Shown: positions 41,989-51,806, counted from the stretch's first letter. The stretch: DNA of 64,000 bases from Sandaracinaceae bacterium (GCA_040218145.1 JAVJQK010000109.1:1-64000); one strand, 5' to 3'. Numbers and translations: made by a program. The notes: a model not told the origin generated them from the sequence alone.

Positions 41989-42288
41989 GTGACCGACGAG
42001 ACCGAGCCCTCCGCTGCGAGATCCCGGCAGCGCTACGCGACCGCCTTCGGGTGGGTGGCGGGCGGTACGCTGGGCCTCCTGATCAACTGGGGCATCAGCG
42101 CGGCCTACGGGGAGGGCTATCCGCTCACCTGGACCACGTTCGCGCTGTTTCTCGCGGGGGCCTTCGGCGGCATGACGCTGGCCGATCGCCTGGGGTCGCG
42201 CGCGTTCAAGCCCCTCGGCATCGCGGCCGGGGTCCTGATCGCCGTCCTGGTCGCGCTGGTGCTCGCGCTGGCGCTCACCTCCTCATGA
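41989..42288 (+). CDS. Small membrane protein with three spans
   Basis: 99 residues from a GTG at 41989 (weak ribosome binding site). After a charged N-terminus ([15 protein letters not shown]) come three hydrophobic segments: [40 protein letters not shown] and [20 protein letters not shown]. It is not recognised. It diverges from the peroxiredoxin gene and overlaps the convergent acetyltransferase gene by 6 bp. Confidence 0.55.
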   Translation: MTDETEPSAARSRQRYATAFGWVAGGTLGLLINWGISAAYGEGYPLTWTTFALFLAGAFGGMTLADRLGSRAFKPLGIAAGVLIAVLVALVLALALTSS

Positions 42289-42690
42289 CGACGCGCGCAT
42301 GAGCACGGCGTCCGCCCCGCTCGGGTAGTAGCGGCGACGACGGCCCACCTCCGTGAACCCCGCGGCGCGGTAGAGCGCGAGGGCGGCGGCGTTGTCCTCG
42401 GCGACCTCGAGGTGCACGTGCTCGGCGCCGCGCGCGCGGGCCGCCTCGAGGAACGCGGCGAGCATCGCGCGCCCCACCCCGGATCGGCGACGGCCTGGCT
42501 CGACCGCGATCTCGTGCAGCTCCGCCTCGCCCGCGATCACGGTGCCATGGGCGTAGGCGCCTCGGTCGGGATCGAAGAGCGCGAGGGTGTAGGCGCCCTC
42601 CGGGTCGGGCGGCGGGCGCGGCGCTCCGAAGGCGCGCGCGGCGATCGCCGACACGCGCGGGAGATCGTCCGGGCGCATCGGCCGGATCAC
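42283..42690 (-). CDS. GNAT acetyltransferase, RimI-like
   Basis: 135 residues. The GTG at 42690 overlaps the stop of the upstream gene (GTGA). It has IRPMRPDDLPRVSAIAARAF, LHEIAVEPGRRRSGVGRAML with the acetyl-CoA R/Q-x-x-G-x-G/A loop, HLEVAEDNAAALALYRAAGF and RRRRYYPSGADAVLM, the last two being typical of RimI-type N-terminal alanine acetyltransferases. The usual tsaB/tsaD neighbours are absent, so another protein or small-molecule target remains possible. Confidence 0.82.
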   Translation of the reverse strand: MIRPMRPDDLPRVSAIAARAFGAPRPPPDPEGAYTLALFDPDRGAYAHGTVIAGEAELHEIAVEPGRRRSGVGRAMLAAFLEAARARGAEHVHLEVAEDNAAALALYRAAGFTEVGRRRRYYPSGADAVLMRASS

Positions 42691-43409
42691 GCGCGCCACT
42701 CGGCGATCACACGCACGGTGCTGCGGCTGCGCAGCACCTCGATCCAGCGGCGCACGTCGCGCTGGAGGACCTGCGCCGCGATCCACGCGCGCAGCACGTC
42801 TCGCACGTCCTCGAGGGGCCGCCGCGCGAACGGGTGCTCGCCCGTCTCGTAGACGCGCTCCACCTGGCCATCGCTGATCACGGTGCTGCCCTCGAGGTTC
42901 GCGCGGAGGAACGCGTCGACGTACGCGCGACGCCGCGCGATCGCCTCCACCTCCTCCGGGGTCGCGCCGACGCCGCGCAGGATCGCCGCGAGCCGCTCCG
43001 GGCCGCCGACGCGCGCTTCGATCCGCGCGCGCTCCTCTTCGATCCGCGCGTCGGTCGGGCGCGCCGCCCGCAGCCGATCCGCCTCGCGCGCGATCAGGAC
43101 CTCACCGATGATCTCGTCGAGCGCGGCGGCGAGCAGCGGCGCGGGCAGCGGCCCGGTGGGCAAGCGCGCCGTCTCCTGCGCCAGCGCGAGGCGCGCGTGC
43201 AAAGTGACGTCGCTCCGGAGGATGGCGACGGTGTCGTTGCCGGGCGCGGTGCCGCCGACGAACGCCGCGATCCCCTCGACCCGCCTCGCGCGCTGCGCCG
43301 CGACCGGGGCCGCGAGCAAGAGCGCCGCAACGGCCGAGAGCGCGACCAAGCCTTGGACGCGACGGCGCCCGAGCTCAGCTCTCTTCAGCTGCGCTCTCAC
43401 TCGGGGCAT
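42687..43409 (-). CDS. Secreted SurA-N-like protein without PPIase domain
   Basis: 240 residues. A signal peptide (VQGLVALSAVAALLLAAPVA, cleavage near AQ) is followed by the SurA/trigger-type helical chaperone pattern: GIAAFVGGTAPGNDTVAILR (the usual 'AVVNxxxIxxSD' start), LLAAALDEIIGEVLIAREAD, EAIARRRAYVDAFLRANLEG, QVERVYETGEHPF and a final helix DVLRAWIAAQVLQRDVRRWI. No parvulin domain follows, so it would be a chaperone only. The ATG at 43409 lies inside the preceding gene (35-bp overlap with UPF0158). Confidence 0.75.
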   Translation of the reverse strand: MPRVRAQLKRAELGRRRVQGLVALSAVAALLLAAPVAAQRARRVEGIAAFVGGTAPGNDTVAILRSDVTLHARLALAQETARLPTGPLPAPLLAAALDEIIGEVLIAREADRLRAARPTDARIEEERARIEARVGGPERLAAILRGVGATPEEVEAIARRRAYVDAFLRANLEGSTVISDGQVERVYETGEHPFARRPLEDVRDVLRAWIAAQVLQRDVRRWIEVLRSRSTVRVIAEWRA

Positions 43410-44145
43410 CGGCGCTCTCGGGCGCGCCGTCGTCCGCGCCGCCCTCGGAGGACTCGCTCGCCTCGGGCGGCTCCGGGGTCTTGGCCCGCGGACGCGGGAT
43501 GTGCTTCCGCTCGCGGAGGAACTCGAGGAAGGCCACCGCCGCGTCGAGCTCGCGCGCCGGCAGGTCGTCCGCCAGCTCGCGCAGCCGCCCACGCTGGGCG
43601 TCGGCGATCACGGCGCGCGACTTCCGGCCCTTGCGGCGCTCTTGCTCCCGCTCGACCTGCGGGGCCACGTCCTCCGCGGTCGGCACCTCCCACTTGCGGC
43701 GCTCCACGGCCTCGATGCCGTGCGCGGTCAACCAGGCCTCCATGCAGCTGCGCAGCCGATCGGAGCGGAACGCGAACCAGCGCTCGCGGTCCACCGGGTA
43801 GCTCATCAGCACGTCCTTGAAGCGCCGGAACGCGCCCTTGCCATCGATGGCGCGAACGAGCTTGTCACGAAACTCGGGCTCGTCGACGGTCGCGATGAAG
43901 CGCTCCATCCACCGGTACTGCTCGCGCGAGCTGACCGGGTCGACGCGCAGGTAGCTCGAGTCGCGCATGACCCGCTGATGCATCTGCGGGTCCGCCACGC
44001 CATCCACGATCCGGATCACCTCCCCCGTGTCGAGGTGCAGGTAGCTGTGGACCTCGGGCGCGTTGTTCTCGAAGGCGTCCTCGAGCGCCTCCCACGCGAT
44101 GGGCACCTGGCGAGGGAGAGTCTCCGCGTCGTTCTTCTTGCTCAT
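43375..44145 (-). CDS. UPF0158 family protein
   Basis: 256 residues. The UPF0158 core covers residues 15-150: IAWEALEDAFENNAPEVHSY, LHLDTGEVIRIVDG, RYRWMERF-like YRWMERFIATVDEPEFRDKL, AIDGKGAFRRFKDVLMSYP, ERWFAFRSDRLRSCMEAWL. An Arg-rich segment and an acidic Pro/Ser/Glu tail follow. The family has no established function. Genes downstream overlap (SurA-N-like by 35 bp, then GNAT by 4), suggesting one transcript. Confidence 0.85.
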   Translation of the reverse strand: MSKKNDAETLPRQVPIAWEALEDAFENNAPEVHSYLHLDTGEVIRIVDGVADPQMHQRVMRDSSYLRVDPVSSREQYRWMERFIATVDEPEFRDKLVRAIDGKGAFRRFKDVLMSYPVDRERWFAFRSDRLRSCMEAWLTAHGIEAVERRKWEVPTAEDVAPQVEREQERRKGRKSRAVIADAQRGRLRELADDLPARELDAAVAFLEFLRERKHIPRPRAKTPEPPEASESSEGGADDGAPESADAPSESAAEES

Positions 44146-44153
44146 GAGTCGAT

Positions 44154-45662
44154 TCAGCTCGGGGTCGTGAGGGTGTCTTCGCTCCGCGCGCGTGCCACCG
44201 CGCGGGTCCAGCGATCCAGATGCGCGCGCCGGACGCTCGCGTCCATCGCGGGGGAGAAGTTTCGCTCGATCCGGTGCGCCTCGCGGATCGCGGTCAGGTC
44301 CGGGAACACGCCGACCGCGAGCCCCGCGAGGTACGCCGCGCCGAGCGCGGTGGTCTCGACGAAGCTGGGACGATCGACCTCGGCGTCGAGCAGGTCGGCC
44401 TGGAATTGCATCAAGAGCGCGTTCTGAGACGCGCCGCCGTCCACCCGGAGGCGGCCCATGGAGCGTCCGCTGTCGGCCTCCATCGCGCGCACCAGGTCGG
44501 CGATCTGGAAGGCGATGCCCTCGAGCGTGGCGCGCGCGAGGTGCGCCGCCGTGGTGTCGCGCCCGAGGCCCCAGATCAGGCCGCGCGCGTCGGGATCCCA
44601 GTGCGGCGCGCCGAGCCCGACCAGCGCCGGGACGAAGACCACGCCGCCGGAGTCCTCGGCCTTCTCGGCCAGCGCCTCGACGTCTGCGGAGCGACCGATG
44701 AGCCCGAGCCCGTCCCGGAGCCACTGCACGGCGGCGCCGGCGATGAAGGCGCTGCCCTCGAGGGCGTAGACGGTCTCGTCGCCGATCTTCCAGGCGACGG
44801 TCGTCAACAGACCGTTCTTGGACGCGACCGCCTCGGTGCCCGTGTTCATCAGGATGAACGCGCCGGTCCCGTAGGTGCTCTTGACGTCACCCACCTCGAA
44901 GCACGTCTGGCCGAAGAGCGCCGCCTGCTGGTCGCCCGCGATGCCGGCGATGGGCGTGCCGTCGGGGAGCCCCGGGACGCCCTTCGTCGAGGCGTAGATC
45001 TCGGAGCACGACCGCACCTCGGGGAGGAGCGCGGTCGGCACGTGCAAGAGGCCGCACAGCTCCTCGTCCCAGACGCCGCGGTGGATGTCGTAGAGGAGGG
45101 TGCGGGACGCGTTGGTCACGTCGGTCACGTGGGCGGCGCCCTGGCTCAGGCGCCAGACGAGCCAGCTGTCGATGGTGCCGAAGGCGAGCTCCCCCGCCTC
45201 GGCCCGCGCGGCCGCGCCGTCGACGTGCTCGAGGATCCACTCGACCTTGGTCCCGCTGAAGTAGGGGTCGAGCACGAGCCCCGTCCGCGACCGGAAGAGA
45301 TCCTCGTGGCCTTCCTTCTTGAGCGCCTGGCAGCGCCCCGCGGTGCGGCGGTCCTGCCACACGATCGCGCGGTGCACGGCCTCCCCCGTGCTGCGGTCCC
45401 AGACCAGCGTGGTCTCGCGCTGGTTGGTGATCCCGATGCCCGCGCAGTCTTCCCCTCGCACGCCGGCCGCCTTCTGCGCGTCGGCGAGGCTCGCCAGGAT
45501 CGAGGCCCAGATCTCTTCGGGATCGTGCTCGACCCAGCCCGAGCGCGGGAAGTGCTGGGGGAACTCGCGGTTCGCCTTGCCGAGGACCTTTCCGTCCTCA
45601 CCCAGGATCACCACCGTGCTGCCGGTGGTGCCCTGATCGATCGCCATGAGATGCCGGGCCAT
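44154..45662 (-). CDS. glpK: Glycerol kinase
   Basis: 502 residues, FGGY family. It phosphorylates glycerol to sn-glycerol 3-phosphate. [14 protein letters not shown] binds [14 protein letters not shown] and [13 protein letters not shown] precede the substrate site, [14 protein letters not shown] carries the glycerol-binding Asp-Arg, and [38 protein letters not shown] and [16 protein letters not shown] close the fold. The order toward UPF0158 is minus-strand with an 8-bp gap. No glpF or glpD is nearby. Confidence 0.95.
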   Translation of the reverse strand: MARHLMAIDQGTTGSTVVILGEDGKVLGKANREFPQHFPRSGWVEHDPEEIWASILASLADAQKAAGVRGEDCAGIGITNQRETTLVWDRSTGEAVHRAIVWQDRRTAGRCQALKKEGHEDLFRSRTGLVLDPYFSGTKVEWILEHVDGAAARAEAGELAFGTIDSWLVWRLSQGAAHVTDVTNASRTLLYDIHRGVWDEELCGLLHVPTALLPEVRSCSEIYASTKGVPGLPDGTPIAGIAGDQQAALFGQTCFEVGDVKSTYGTGAFILMNTGTEAVASKNGLLTTVAWKIGDETVYALEGSAFIAGAAVQWLRDGLGLIGRSADVEALAEKAEDSGGVVFVPALVGLGAPHWDPDARGLIWGLGRDTTAAHLARATLEGIAFQIADLVRAMEADSGRSMGRLRVDGGASQNALLMQFQADLLDAEVDRPSFVETTALGAAYLAGLAVGVFPDLTAIREAHRIERNFSPAMDASVRRAHLDRWTRAVARARSEDTLTTPS

Positions 45663-45737
45663 TGGGGGAGGTACGGTACGCGGTTCCTTTTCACGCTGTA
45701 AAGCGGCAACGCCGCGACCGCCATCCCCCACCGGCCG

Positions 45738-48700
45738 TCACACGGGCGCGCCGCTCGAAGGGCGCTCCGCCCGCCCCGCCAGCCAGGGGAAGAGCGCCGG
45801 CAGGATGACGAGGGTCAGGAAGGTGGAGGTGAGCAGGCCGCCCACCACCACGGTGGCGAGGGGTCGCTGCACCTCGGCGCCGACGCCCTCGGCCAGTGTC
45901 ATCGGCACGAAGCCGAGGGCCGCCACCATGGCCGTCATCACGACCGGCCTGAGGCGCGAACGAGCCGCCAGCCGAGCCGACTCCAGCGCCGTGCATCCCT
46001 TCGCCCGTTCGTCCAGAAGCGCGTTCATCAGCACGACCCCGTTCATCACCGCGATGCCGCTCAGCGCGATGAAACCGACCGCGGCCGACACGGAGATCGG
46101 CAGACCGCGCGCGGTCAACGCCACGACTCCGCCCACGGCCGCGAACGGCACGTTGAGGAGGATGATCAGCGCGGGCCGGAGGCGCCGGAAGAGGCGGATC
46201 AGGAGGCCCACGATCAGGGCGAGCACGCCGGGGATCACGATCGTCAGGCGCGCCCGCGCGCTCTGGAGGCCCTCGTACTGACCTCCCCACACCACCCGCC
46301 CTCCCTCGGGCACGGTGACGTCGCGGGCGACCGCCGCCTCGGCGTCGGTGATGACGGAGCCGAGATCACGCCCTCGCACGTTGAGGCCCACGACGATCCG
46401 CCGCTGCGCCATGTCGTGATCGATGAGGGCTGGACCGCGCCCCCGCTCGACGTCGGCCACGGACGACAGAGGCACGAGGGAGCCGGCGACCGGCACGGGC
46501 GCCTGTTCCAGAGTCATTCCGTCGATGGAGCTCCCGAGCCGGACACGGATCGGGATGCGCAGCGGCCCGTCGTAGGTGTCGCCGCGCTCGATCCCCTGCC
46601 GGAGCGCCTGCACGTGCGCGAGGACGTCGGCCCCGCTCATGCCCTGGCGCGCCGCGTCGAGGGCGCGCGGGCGCACCTCCAGCAGACGCACCTGGGGCGG
46701 CGCCATCACGCGCACGTCTTCCGCCCCGTCGACGGCCTCGATGACCTGCGCCGCCCGCTCCGCCGCGGCGCGCAAGGCCTGGAGATCGCGCCCGTAGAAG
46801 CTCACGGAGACATCCGTCACGCTGCCCCCGACGAGCTCGTTGAAGCGCATCTGGATGGGCTGCGTGAACCCGACCTCCTCCGCGGGCGCCGACGCCTCGA
46901 TGGCGGCGCCGATCTCGCCGATGAGGGCCTCGCGATCGAGACCTTCGCGCCACTGGTCCCGCGGGAGCAGGTCCACGAACACGTCTGCTTGCTCCAGGCC
47001 CATCAGATCCGTGGCGACGGCCGGGCTGCCGATTCGCGTTGCGATGTGGGCGACCTCCGGGACCGCCTCCAGGATCGCGGCCTCCATCGCCGTCGCCTCC
47101 GAGACGGCCACGTCGACCCGGATGTCGGCCGCGCGCGTCGTCTGCAGAACGAGGTCCCCCTCGTCGAGCTGGGGGACGAAGGCGCTGCCGGCGCGCCCGA
47201 AGAGCACCCCGCCGAACACCAGGAGGACGACGGCCGCCGCGGCCACGAGGCGCGGGCGCGCCAGCGCGGCCTCCAGAACGGGGCCGTAGGCACGGCTGAT
47301 CCAGCGGACCAGCGCGGGCTCACGCTGGGGCACGTCGCGCTCGCGCAGCAGCAGGCGCGCGGCCGCGGGCACGAAGGTCAACGACAGGACGAGGGCGCTC
47401 GTCAGCGCGAGCACGACGGTCAGGGCCATGGGGCGGAACATCTTCCCCTCGACCCCGTCGAGCGCGAGGATGGGCACGTAGACGAGCAGGATGATCGACA
47501 CCGCGAAGAACACCGGGCGCGCCATCGCCCGGGTGGACTCGCGCACGCGATCCGCCATGGGCCCCCCGCGCTGCTGGGCCGCGTGGAAGACCGCCTCGAC
47601 CATCACCACGCCGCCGTCCACGAGGAGGCCGAAGTCGAGCGCGCCGAGGCTCATCAGGTTCCCCGGGATGTCGAGCAAGACCATGCCGACCACGGCGCCG
47701 AGCATGGAGAGAGGGATGATGGAGGCGACCAGCGCGCCGGCCCGAAAGCTCCCGAGCATCAGGAACAGGACGATGATGACGAGCGTCCCGCCCTCGAGCA
47801 GATTCTTCGCGACGGTCTCCAGGGTCGCGCCGACGAGCTGGCCCCGATCGTAGACGACACGGATCTCGACGTCGGGAGGCAGGACGCGCTCGACCTCTCC
47901 CATCCTGGCGTGGACGCCGTCGAGGACCTCGAGCGCGTTGGCGTCGAGGAGCATCTGCACCATCACGTAGACCGTCTCGCCGCGTCCGTCGGCGGTCGCG
48001 GCGCCGATCCGAGGCTCCGCCCCCTCTTGGACCTCGGCGACGTCGCCGACCCGCACCACCGAGTCCTCTTCGTCGACCCGGACGACGGCCGCCGCGAGCT
48101 CTCCCTCCTCGCGTGGGGAGGCGACGCCGCGCAAGAGCACCCCAGCCTCTCCAGCCTCGAGGGTGGCCCCCGGGACGCGCCCCGTCGCCTCGGAGACGGC
48201 GCGCGAGAGCTCTCCGAGGGAGACGCGGCGCTGCGCCATGCGAATGGGATCGGCCACCACGTCCAGCGTGCGGCGCTCACCTCCCCAGGAGTTGACCTCC
48301 ACCACGCCGGGCACGCTCGCGAGCAGCGGCGCCACCCGCTGCTCGGCGAGCTCCAACAGCTCCGCCGGCGGGCGCTCGGGAGAGGTCAAGGTCAGCTGAT
48401 AGATCTCGCCGAGCCCTCCCGTCAGCGGTCCGAGCTCGGGGGTGCCCACCCCCTCCGGCATCTCGGCCACGACCGACTGCAACCTCTCCTGCACGAGCTG
48501 CCGAGCGCGCAGGAGATCCACCGCGTCCTCGAACAGGACGGTGACCGAGGAGATCCCGTAGCGGCTCGTGCTCCGCTGTCGCGCCAGCCCGGGCACGCCG
48601 CTCAGCGCGATCTCGATGGGGCGCGTGACCCGCGTCTCCACCTCTTCCGGGGTCAGCCCGGGAGCGCGCGTGATCACGACGACCTGCTTCCCGGTGACGT

Positions 48701-48821
48701 CGGGGAGCGCGTCGAAGCGGAGCCAGGCGCCCGCGACGCCCCCTCCGATGGCGGCCGCCACCACGAGCGCGGTGACCATCTTCGGGTGACGCCCAGCCCA
48801 GCCGACGACGGCCCCGATCAC
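45738..48821 (-). CDS. Heavy-metal-type RND efflux pump (CzcA/CusA-like)
   Basis: 1027 residues, twelve predicted membrane spans and two large periplasmic loops, the inner-membrane pump of a tripartite system. It follows the HME-RND family: DVTGKQVVVITRAPGLTPEE, VTRPIEIALSGVPGL, RYGISSVTVLFEDAVDLLRA, VNSWGGERRTLDVVADP, and the span-4 motif DFGLLVDGGVVMVEAVFHAA (usual DFGxxVDGxVVMVEN). The second half has VWGGQYEGLQSARARL and VGFIALSGIAVMNGVVL. The GTG start overlaps the adaptor stop (GTGA). The substrate is probably a divalent or monovalent metal, but this cannot be read from the sequence. Confidence 0.9.
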   Translation of the reverse strand: MIGAVVGWAGRHPKMVTALVVAAAIGGGVAGAWLRFDALPDVTGKQVVVITRAPGLTPEEVETRVTRPIEIALSGVPGLARQRSTSRYGISSVTVLFEDAVDLLRARQLVQERLQSVVAEMPEGVGTPELGPLTGGLGEIYQLTLTSPERPPAELLELAEQRVAPLLASVPGVVEVNSWGGERRTLDVVADPIRMAQRRVSLGELSRAVSEATGRVPGATLEAGEAGVLLRGVASPREEGELAAAVVRVDEEDSVVRVGDVAEVQEGAEPRIGAATADGRGETVYVMVQMLLDANALEVLDGVHARMGEVERVLPPDVEIRVVYDRGQLVGATLETVAKNLLEGGTLVIIVLFLMLGSFRAGALVASIIPLSMLGAVVGMVLLDIPGNLMSLGALDFGLLVDGGVVMVEAVFHAAQQRGGPMADRVRESTRAMARPVFFAVSIILLVYVPILALDGVEGKMFRPMALTVVLALTSALVLSLTFVPAAARLLLRERDVPQREPALVRWISRAYGPVLEAALARPRLVAAAAVVLLVFGGVLFGRAGSAFVPQLDEGDLVLQTTRAADIRVDVAVSEATAMEAAILEAVPEVAHIATRIGSPAVATDLMGLEQADVFVDLLPRDQWREGLDREALIGEIGAAIEASAPAEEVGFTQPIQMRFNELVGGSVTDVSVSFYGRDLQALRAAAERAAQVIEAVDGAEDVRVMAPPQVRLLEVRPRALDAARQGMSGADVLAHVQALRQGIERGDTYDGPLRIPIRVRLGSSIDGMTLEQAPVPVAGSLVPLSSVADVERGRGPALIDHDMAQRRIVVGLNVRGRDLGSVITDAEAAVARDVTVPEGGRVVWGGQYEGLQSARARLTIVIPGVLALIVGLLIRLFRRLRPALIILLNVPFAAVGGVVALTARGLPISVSAAVGFIALSGIAVMNGVVLMNALLDERAKGCTALESARLAARSRLRPVVMTAMVAALGFVPMTLAEGVGAEVQRPLATVVVGGLLTSTFLTLVILPALFPWLAGRAERPSSGAPV

Positions 48822-49879
48822 GCGTCAACTCCGGCCTCGCTCGCGTCCGATCGCGCCACGTCGGCCGCGACCGAGTCGCCCTCGCGCAGCTCCCCCTCTA
48901 CGAAGGCGTGAGCCCCCGACGTGGTCACGACCCTCACGCTCACTCGCTCGACCGCGCCGTCACGTCTGCGCAGCACCTCGCTGAGCCCCGTGCGTTGCGC
49001 GACCGCCCGCACCGGGACCTGCCAGAGGGCCTCGCTCGCCGTGAGGCGGACCACCCCACGGAGGCCATCCGGGAAGCGAGCGCCCGCCTCGAGCGGCGCG
49101 TACCAGCTCCGTCGCGTCCCGTCGTTCGGCTCGACGAGCGTGGCCATGGGCTCGGGTGACAGCGGCACCGAGCGACCGTCGACGGTCGAGAACACCAGCG
49201 ACGTCGCCGCCGGCCAGGAGGTGCTGGTGCGGACCTCTATCCGAGCCGCCCCGTCCCCCACGATCTCGGCGAAGGGCGCGCCGCCCGGCTCCCTGATCTC
49301 GCCGGGGCGGGCGTCGAGGGTCGCGACGACCCCGGAGACGGGAGCGCGGAGCGTCAGCCGCCCCCGCCGCACGAGCGCGGCGGCGCGACCCGGGTCGACG
49401 CCCGCCCCGGAGAGCGTCGCGGCAGCGCGGTCTCGCTCCGACCGGAGCTCGGCCGCGAGCGCACGCTGCGCGAACACCTCCGCGCGGCCGACCATCCCCT
49501 CCACCCGCAACGACTCCAGCTCGGCGGCGCGCTGCTGGTGCACCGTCAGGCGGCGCCGGGCCCCCAGGTATGCGGCGGCCGCCTCGGCCAAGGTGGGGGC
49601 GGTCACCTCGAGCACGGGGTCTCCCGCCGCGACCACGGAGCCGGGCCGGACATGAACCCGCTCGACGCGGACCCGGGCCGTGGAGGCGACCACGGCGTTC
49701 GCGTCCGCGGTCACCCGGGCCACCGCGGGGGCCTCGAGGAGCGAGGTGTCGCTCGGGGCGCGGACGCCCACCCAGCGGGTCGACGCGCTGGTCGGTCCGA
49801 CCTCGGACGACTCCGGCGTCACGGCGTCGGGGCCGCTGCAGCCGAGGACCAACGCGATCCAGAACGCACGCGCTCTCAT
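48818..49879 (-). CDS. RND adaptor (membrane fusion) lipoprotein
   Basis: 353 residues. MRARAFWIALVLGCSG is a lipoprotein signal. The adaptor fold is visible as VRVERVHVRPGSVVAAGDPV (lipoyl half), a helical hairpin (AEAAAAYLGARRRLTVHQQR to RALAAELRSERDRA), the returning strand LTLRAPVSGVVATLDARPGE and a beta-barrel/MP domain (VPVRAVAQRTGLSEVLRRRD). There is no His/Met-rich N-terminal metal domain as in some CusB proteins. Its start overlaps the outer-membrane factor stop by 4 nt (ATGA), so the three genes are translationally coupled. Confidence 0.88.
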   Translation of the reverse strand: MRARAFWIALVLGCSGPDAVTPESSEVGPTSASTRWVGVRAPSDTSLLEAPAVARVTADANAVVASTARVRVERVHVRPGSVVAAGDPVLEVTAPTLAEAAAAYLGARRRLTVHQQRAAELESLRVEGMVGRAEVFAQRALAAELRSERDRAAATLSGAGVDPGRAAALVRRGRLTLRAPVSGVVATLDARPGEIREPGGAPFAEIVGDGAARIEVRTSTSWPAATSLVFSTVDGRSVPLSPEPMATLVEPNDGTRRSWYAPLEAGARFPDGLRGVVRLTASEALWQVPVRAVAQRTGLSEVLRRRDGAVERVSVRVVTTSGAHAFVEGELREGDSVAADVARSDASEAGVDA

Positions 49880-51168
49880 CGGGCGTCTCCCGCGCCGTCC
49901 AGCGCCGAGAGCAGCGTCCACATCCGGACCTCGGCCCAGGTGCGCGCCCCCTCCGCGCGCACCGCGAGCTCACGGGCCGAGAGGAGCCGCCGACGCCCCT
50001 CGATTACGGCGAAGATCGTCCCCTCGCCGAGCACGAGCGAGCGCTCTCGTCGCGCGACGACCGCGGCCAGGGTGGGCAGGAGGCGCTCCCGCAAGACCTC
50101 GAGCTGGCGGCGGGTGTGCTCGACTTCGTGGAGGGCGGTGGTGAAGTCGGCGGCCGCGCGACGGCGCTCCACCTCCGCGTCCACCTCCGCGCCCTCGACG
50201 TCCGCGCTCGCCGACGAGCTCGCGCGGCGCTCCTGTCCGAACGCCTCGAACGAGATCCCGGCCACGCCGAAGAGCACCCAGGAGTCGGCGGCCGACCGCT
50301 CGAGCTGGGTCCCGAGCTGAAAGACCGGGGCGTGCTCGGCCGCGGCCTCCACGACGCGGGCGCGCGCCGCGGCCGCCGCGAGCCGCGGGGCGACGACCCT
50401 GGGGTCGCGATCGATGGCCGCCAGCCGGGCGCGCATCACCTCCTCGTCGGGCAGGAGCGGGGCGGGACTGCGACCGGCAGTGGTCAACGTGAGCGCGGCT
50501 TCGTCCGGGGCCGCGCCCATCGCGGAGGCCAGACGCGCCGACACCTCGACACGCTCCCCCTCCAGCTGGAGCCGACGCTGCCGGAGCTCCGCGAGCACGA
50601 CCTCGACCTCGGCCACGTCGCTCGACGTCAGGACGCCGACCTCGGCCGCTCGGGTCGTCGCCTCCAACCACCCCTGCGCCACCGAGGCGTGCTCCACGAG
50701 CAGCCTCTCGAGCTCCTCGACCGTCCTCAGCTCGATCCAGCGGCGCGCCGCCTCGAGACGCGCAATCAGCGCCTCGGCGCGGGCCCGAGCGGCCAAGGCG
50801 CGCCGCTCCTCTCCCGCCGCGCGACGCCGCGCGCCGCCGAGGTCGGCGAGGTTCCAGCCCTGCGTGACGCTGAGCTGCAGCTCCAGCCCCCGCTGCGCAT
50901 CGGGAGTCAGCAACGCACCGGGCATCAGCGTCACCGTGGTCGCCTGCGCGGTGCCCCCCATGTCGACGTCCCCCGCGCGCCGGACGTCGAGCACGCGGCG
51001 CGCCCGTTGCGCGGCGGGAGAGCGGGCCGACAGCCCGACGGCCTCGTCGAAGGTCACCTGCGCGACGGCCGCACCTGGCGTCCAGAGCGCCACGAGCGCC
51101 GCGAGGCGGAGAATGGATGATGGAGTGCTCACGACTGCAACCTGGCGACGCGGAGTCTTCGAGGGCAT
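49876..51168 (-). CDS. TolC-family outer-membrane efflux factor
   Basis: 430 residues, the outer-membrane channel of the efflux system. The signal peptide SILRLAALVALWTPGAAVAQ is followed by the two TolC/OEP repeats: VTFDEAVGLSARSPAAQRAR, LSVTQGWNLADLGGARRRAA, long helices, then a second set (LAAAAARARVVEAAAEHAPV, FEAFGQERRASSSASADVEG). The ATG at 51168 is listed; GTG at 51132, with AGG ten bases upstream, is equally possible. It is first in the coupled three-gene operon and diverges from the LuxR-type regulator. Confidence 0.88.
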   Translation of the reverse strand: MPSKTPRRQVAVVSTPSSILRLAALVALWTPGAAVAQVTFDEAVGLSARSPAAQRARRVLDVRRAGDVDMGGTAQATTVTLMPGALLTPDAQRGLELQLSVTQGWNLADLGGARRRAAGEERRALAARARAEALIARLEAARRWIELRTVEELERLLVEHASVAQGWLEATTRAAEVGVLTSSDVAEVEVVLAELRQRRLQLEGERVEVSARLASAMGAAPDEAALTLTTAGRSPAPLLPDEEVMRARLAAIDRDPRVVAPRLAAAAARARVVEAAAEHAPVFQLGTQLERSAADSWVLFGVAGISFEAFGQERRASSSASADVEGAEVDAEVERRRAAADFTTALHEVEHTRRQLEVLRERLLPTLAAVVARRERSLVLGEGTIFAVIEGRRRLLSARELAVRAEGARTWAEVRMWTLLSALDGAGDAR

Positions 51169-51263
51169 CCGTCGCTTGACGTATCCCGAGGACTTTCGTG
51201 GGTTTCGACCCCCAGATGTCGGTCGGATGACGGATGGCCATCGGGGCCGTATATGACTCGCGC

Positions 51264-51800
51264 ATGAGTCAGGCCGAGCAGTCCGATCCTCCCGAGCGCT
51301 GGTGGCTGGGCGCGTTGGGTGCGGTGGCGCTCCTCATCGCCGTCGACGTCGTCGTCGACTACAGCGAGGGGCACTCCATCCACATCGTGTTGGAGCTCGT
51401 CGCGATGAGCGTCGTGCTGTCGGTCGTGGGCGCGATGATGCATCGCCGTGAGCTGCGAATCGGGACCCTGGCGAGCCATCTCACGAGGAGCCGCCGCGAG
51501 GCCGAGCGGTGGCGCGCCGAGGCCGAGCACGCTCTGGAGGGGCTCGCCGTCGCGATCGACGCCCAGTTCGAGCGCTGGGCGCTGACCCCCGCGGAGCGAG
51601 AGGTCGGGCTGCTGCTCCTGAAGGGACTGAGCCTCAAGGAGGTGGCCGGAGCGCGGGGCACCAGCGAGCGCACCGCCCGCGATCAAGCTCGGGCCATCTA
51701 CCGGAAGGCGGGGCTGTCCGGCCGCACGGAGCTCGCCGCATTCTTCCTCGAGGATCTGCTCTTGCCCTCCAACACGGCCGCGCACGATCACCCGGTCTGA
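51264..51800 (+). CDS. Membrane-anchored LuxR-type regulator
   Basis: 178 residues from the ATG at 51264. Two membrane spans at the N-terminus (WWLGALGAVALLIAVDVVVD; IHIVLELVAMSVVLSVVGAM) lead into a short coiled coil and a C-terminal LuxR/GerE helix-turn-helix: WALTPAEREVGLLLLKGLSL, KEVAGARGTSERTARDQARA, IYRKAGLSGRTELAAFFLED. No receiver or ligand domain is present. The gene is divergent from the RND efflux operon across 95 bp, which makes it the obvious candidate regulator of that operon. The signal would have to be sensed in or at the membrane (inference). Confidence 0.82.
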   Translation: MSQAEQSDPPERWWLGALGAVALLIAVDVVVDYSEGHSIHIVLELVAMSVVLSVVGAMMHRRELRIGTLASHLTRSRREAERWRAEAEHALEGLAVAIDAQFERWALTPAEREVGLLLLKGLSLKEVAGARGTSERTARDQARAIYRKAGLSGRTELAAFFLEDLLLPSNTAAHDHPV

Positions 51801-51806
51801 GAGACC

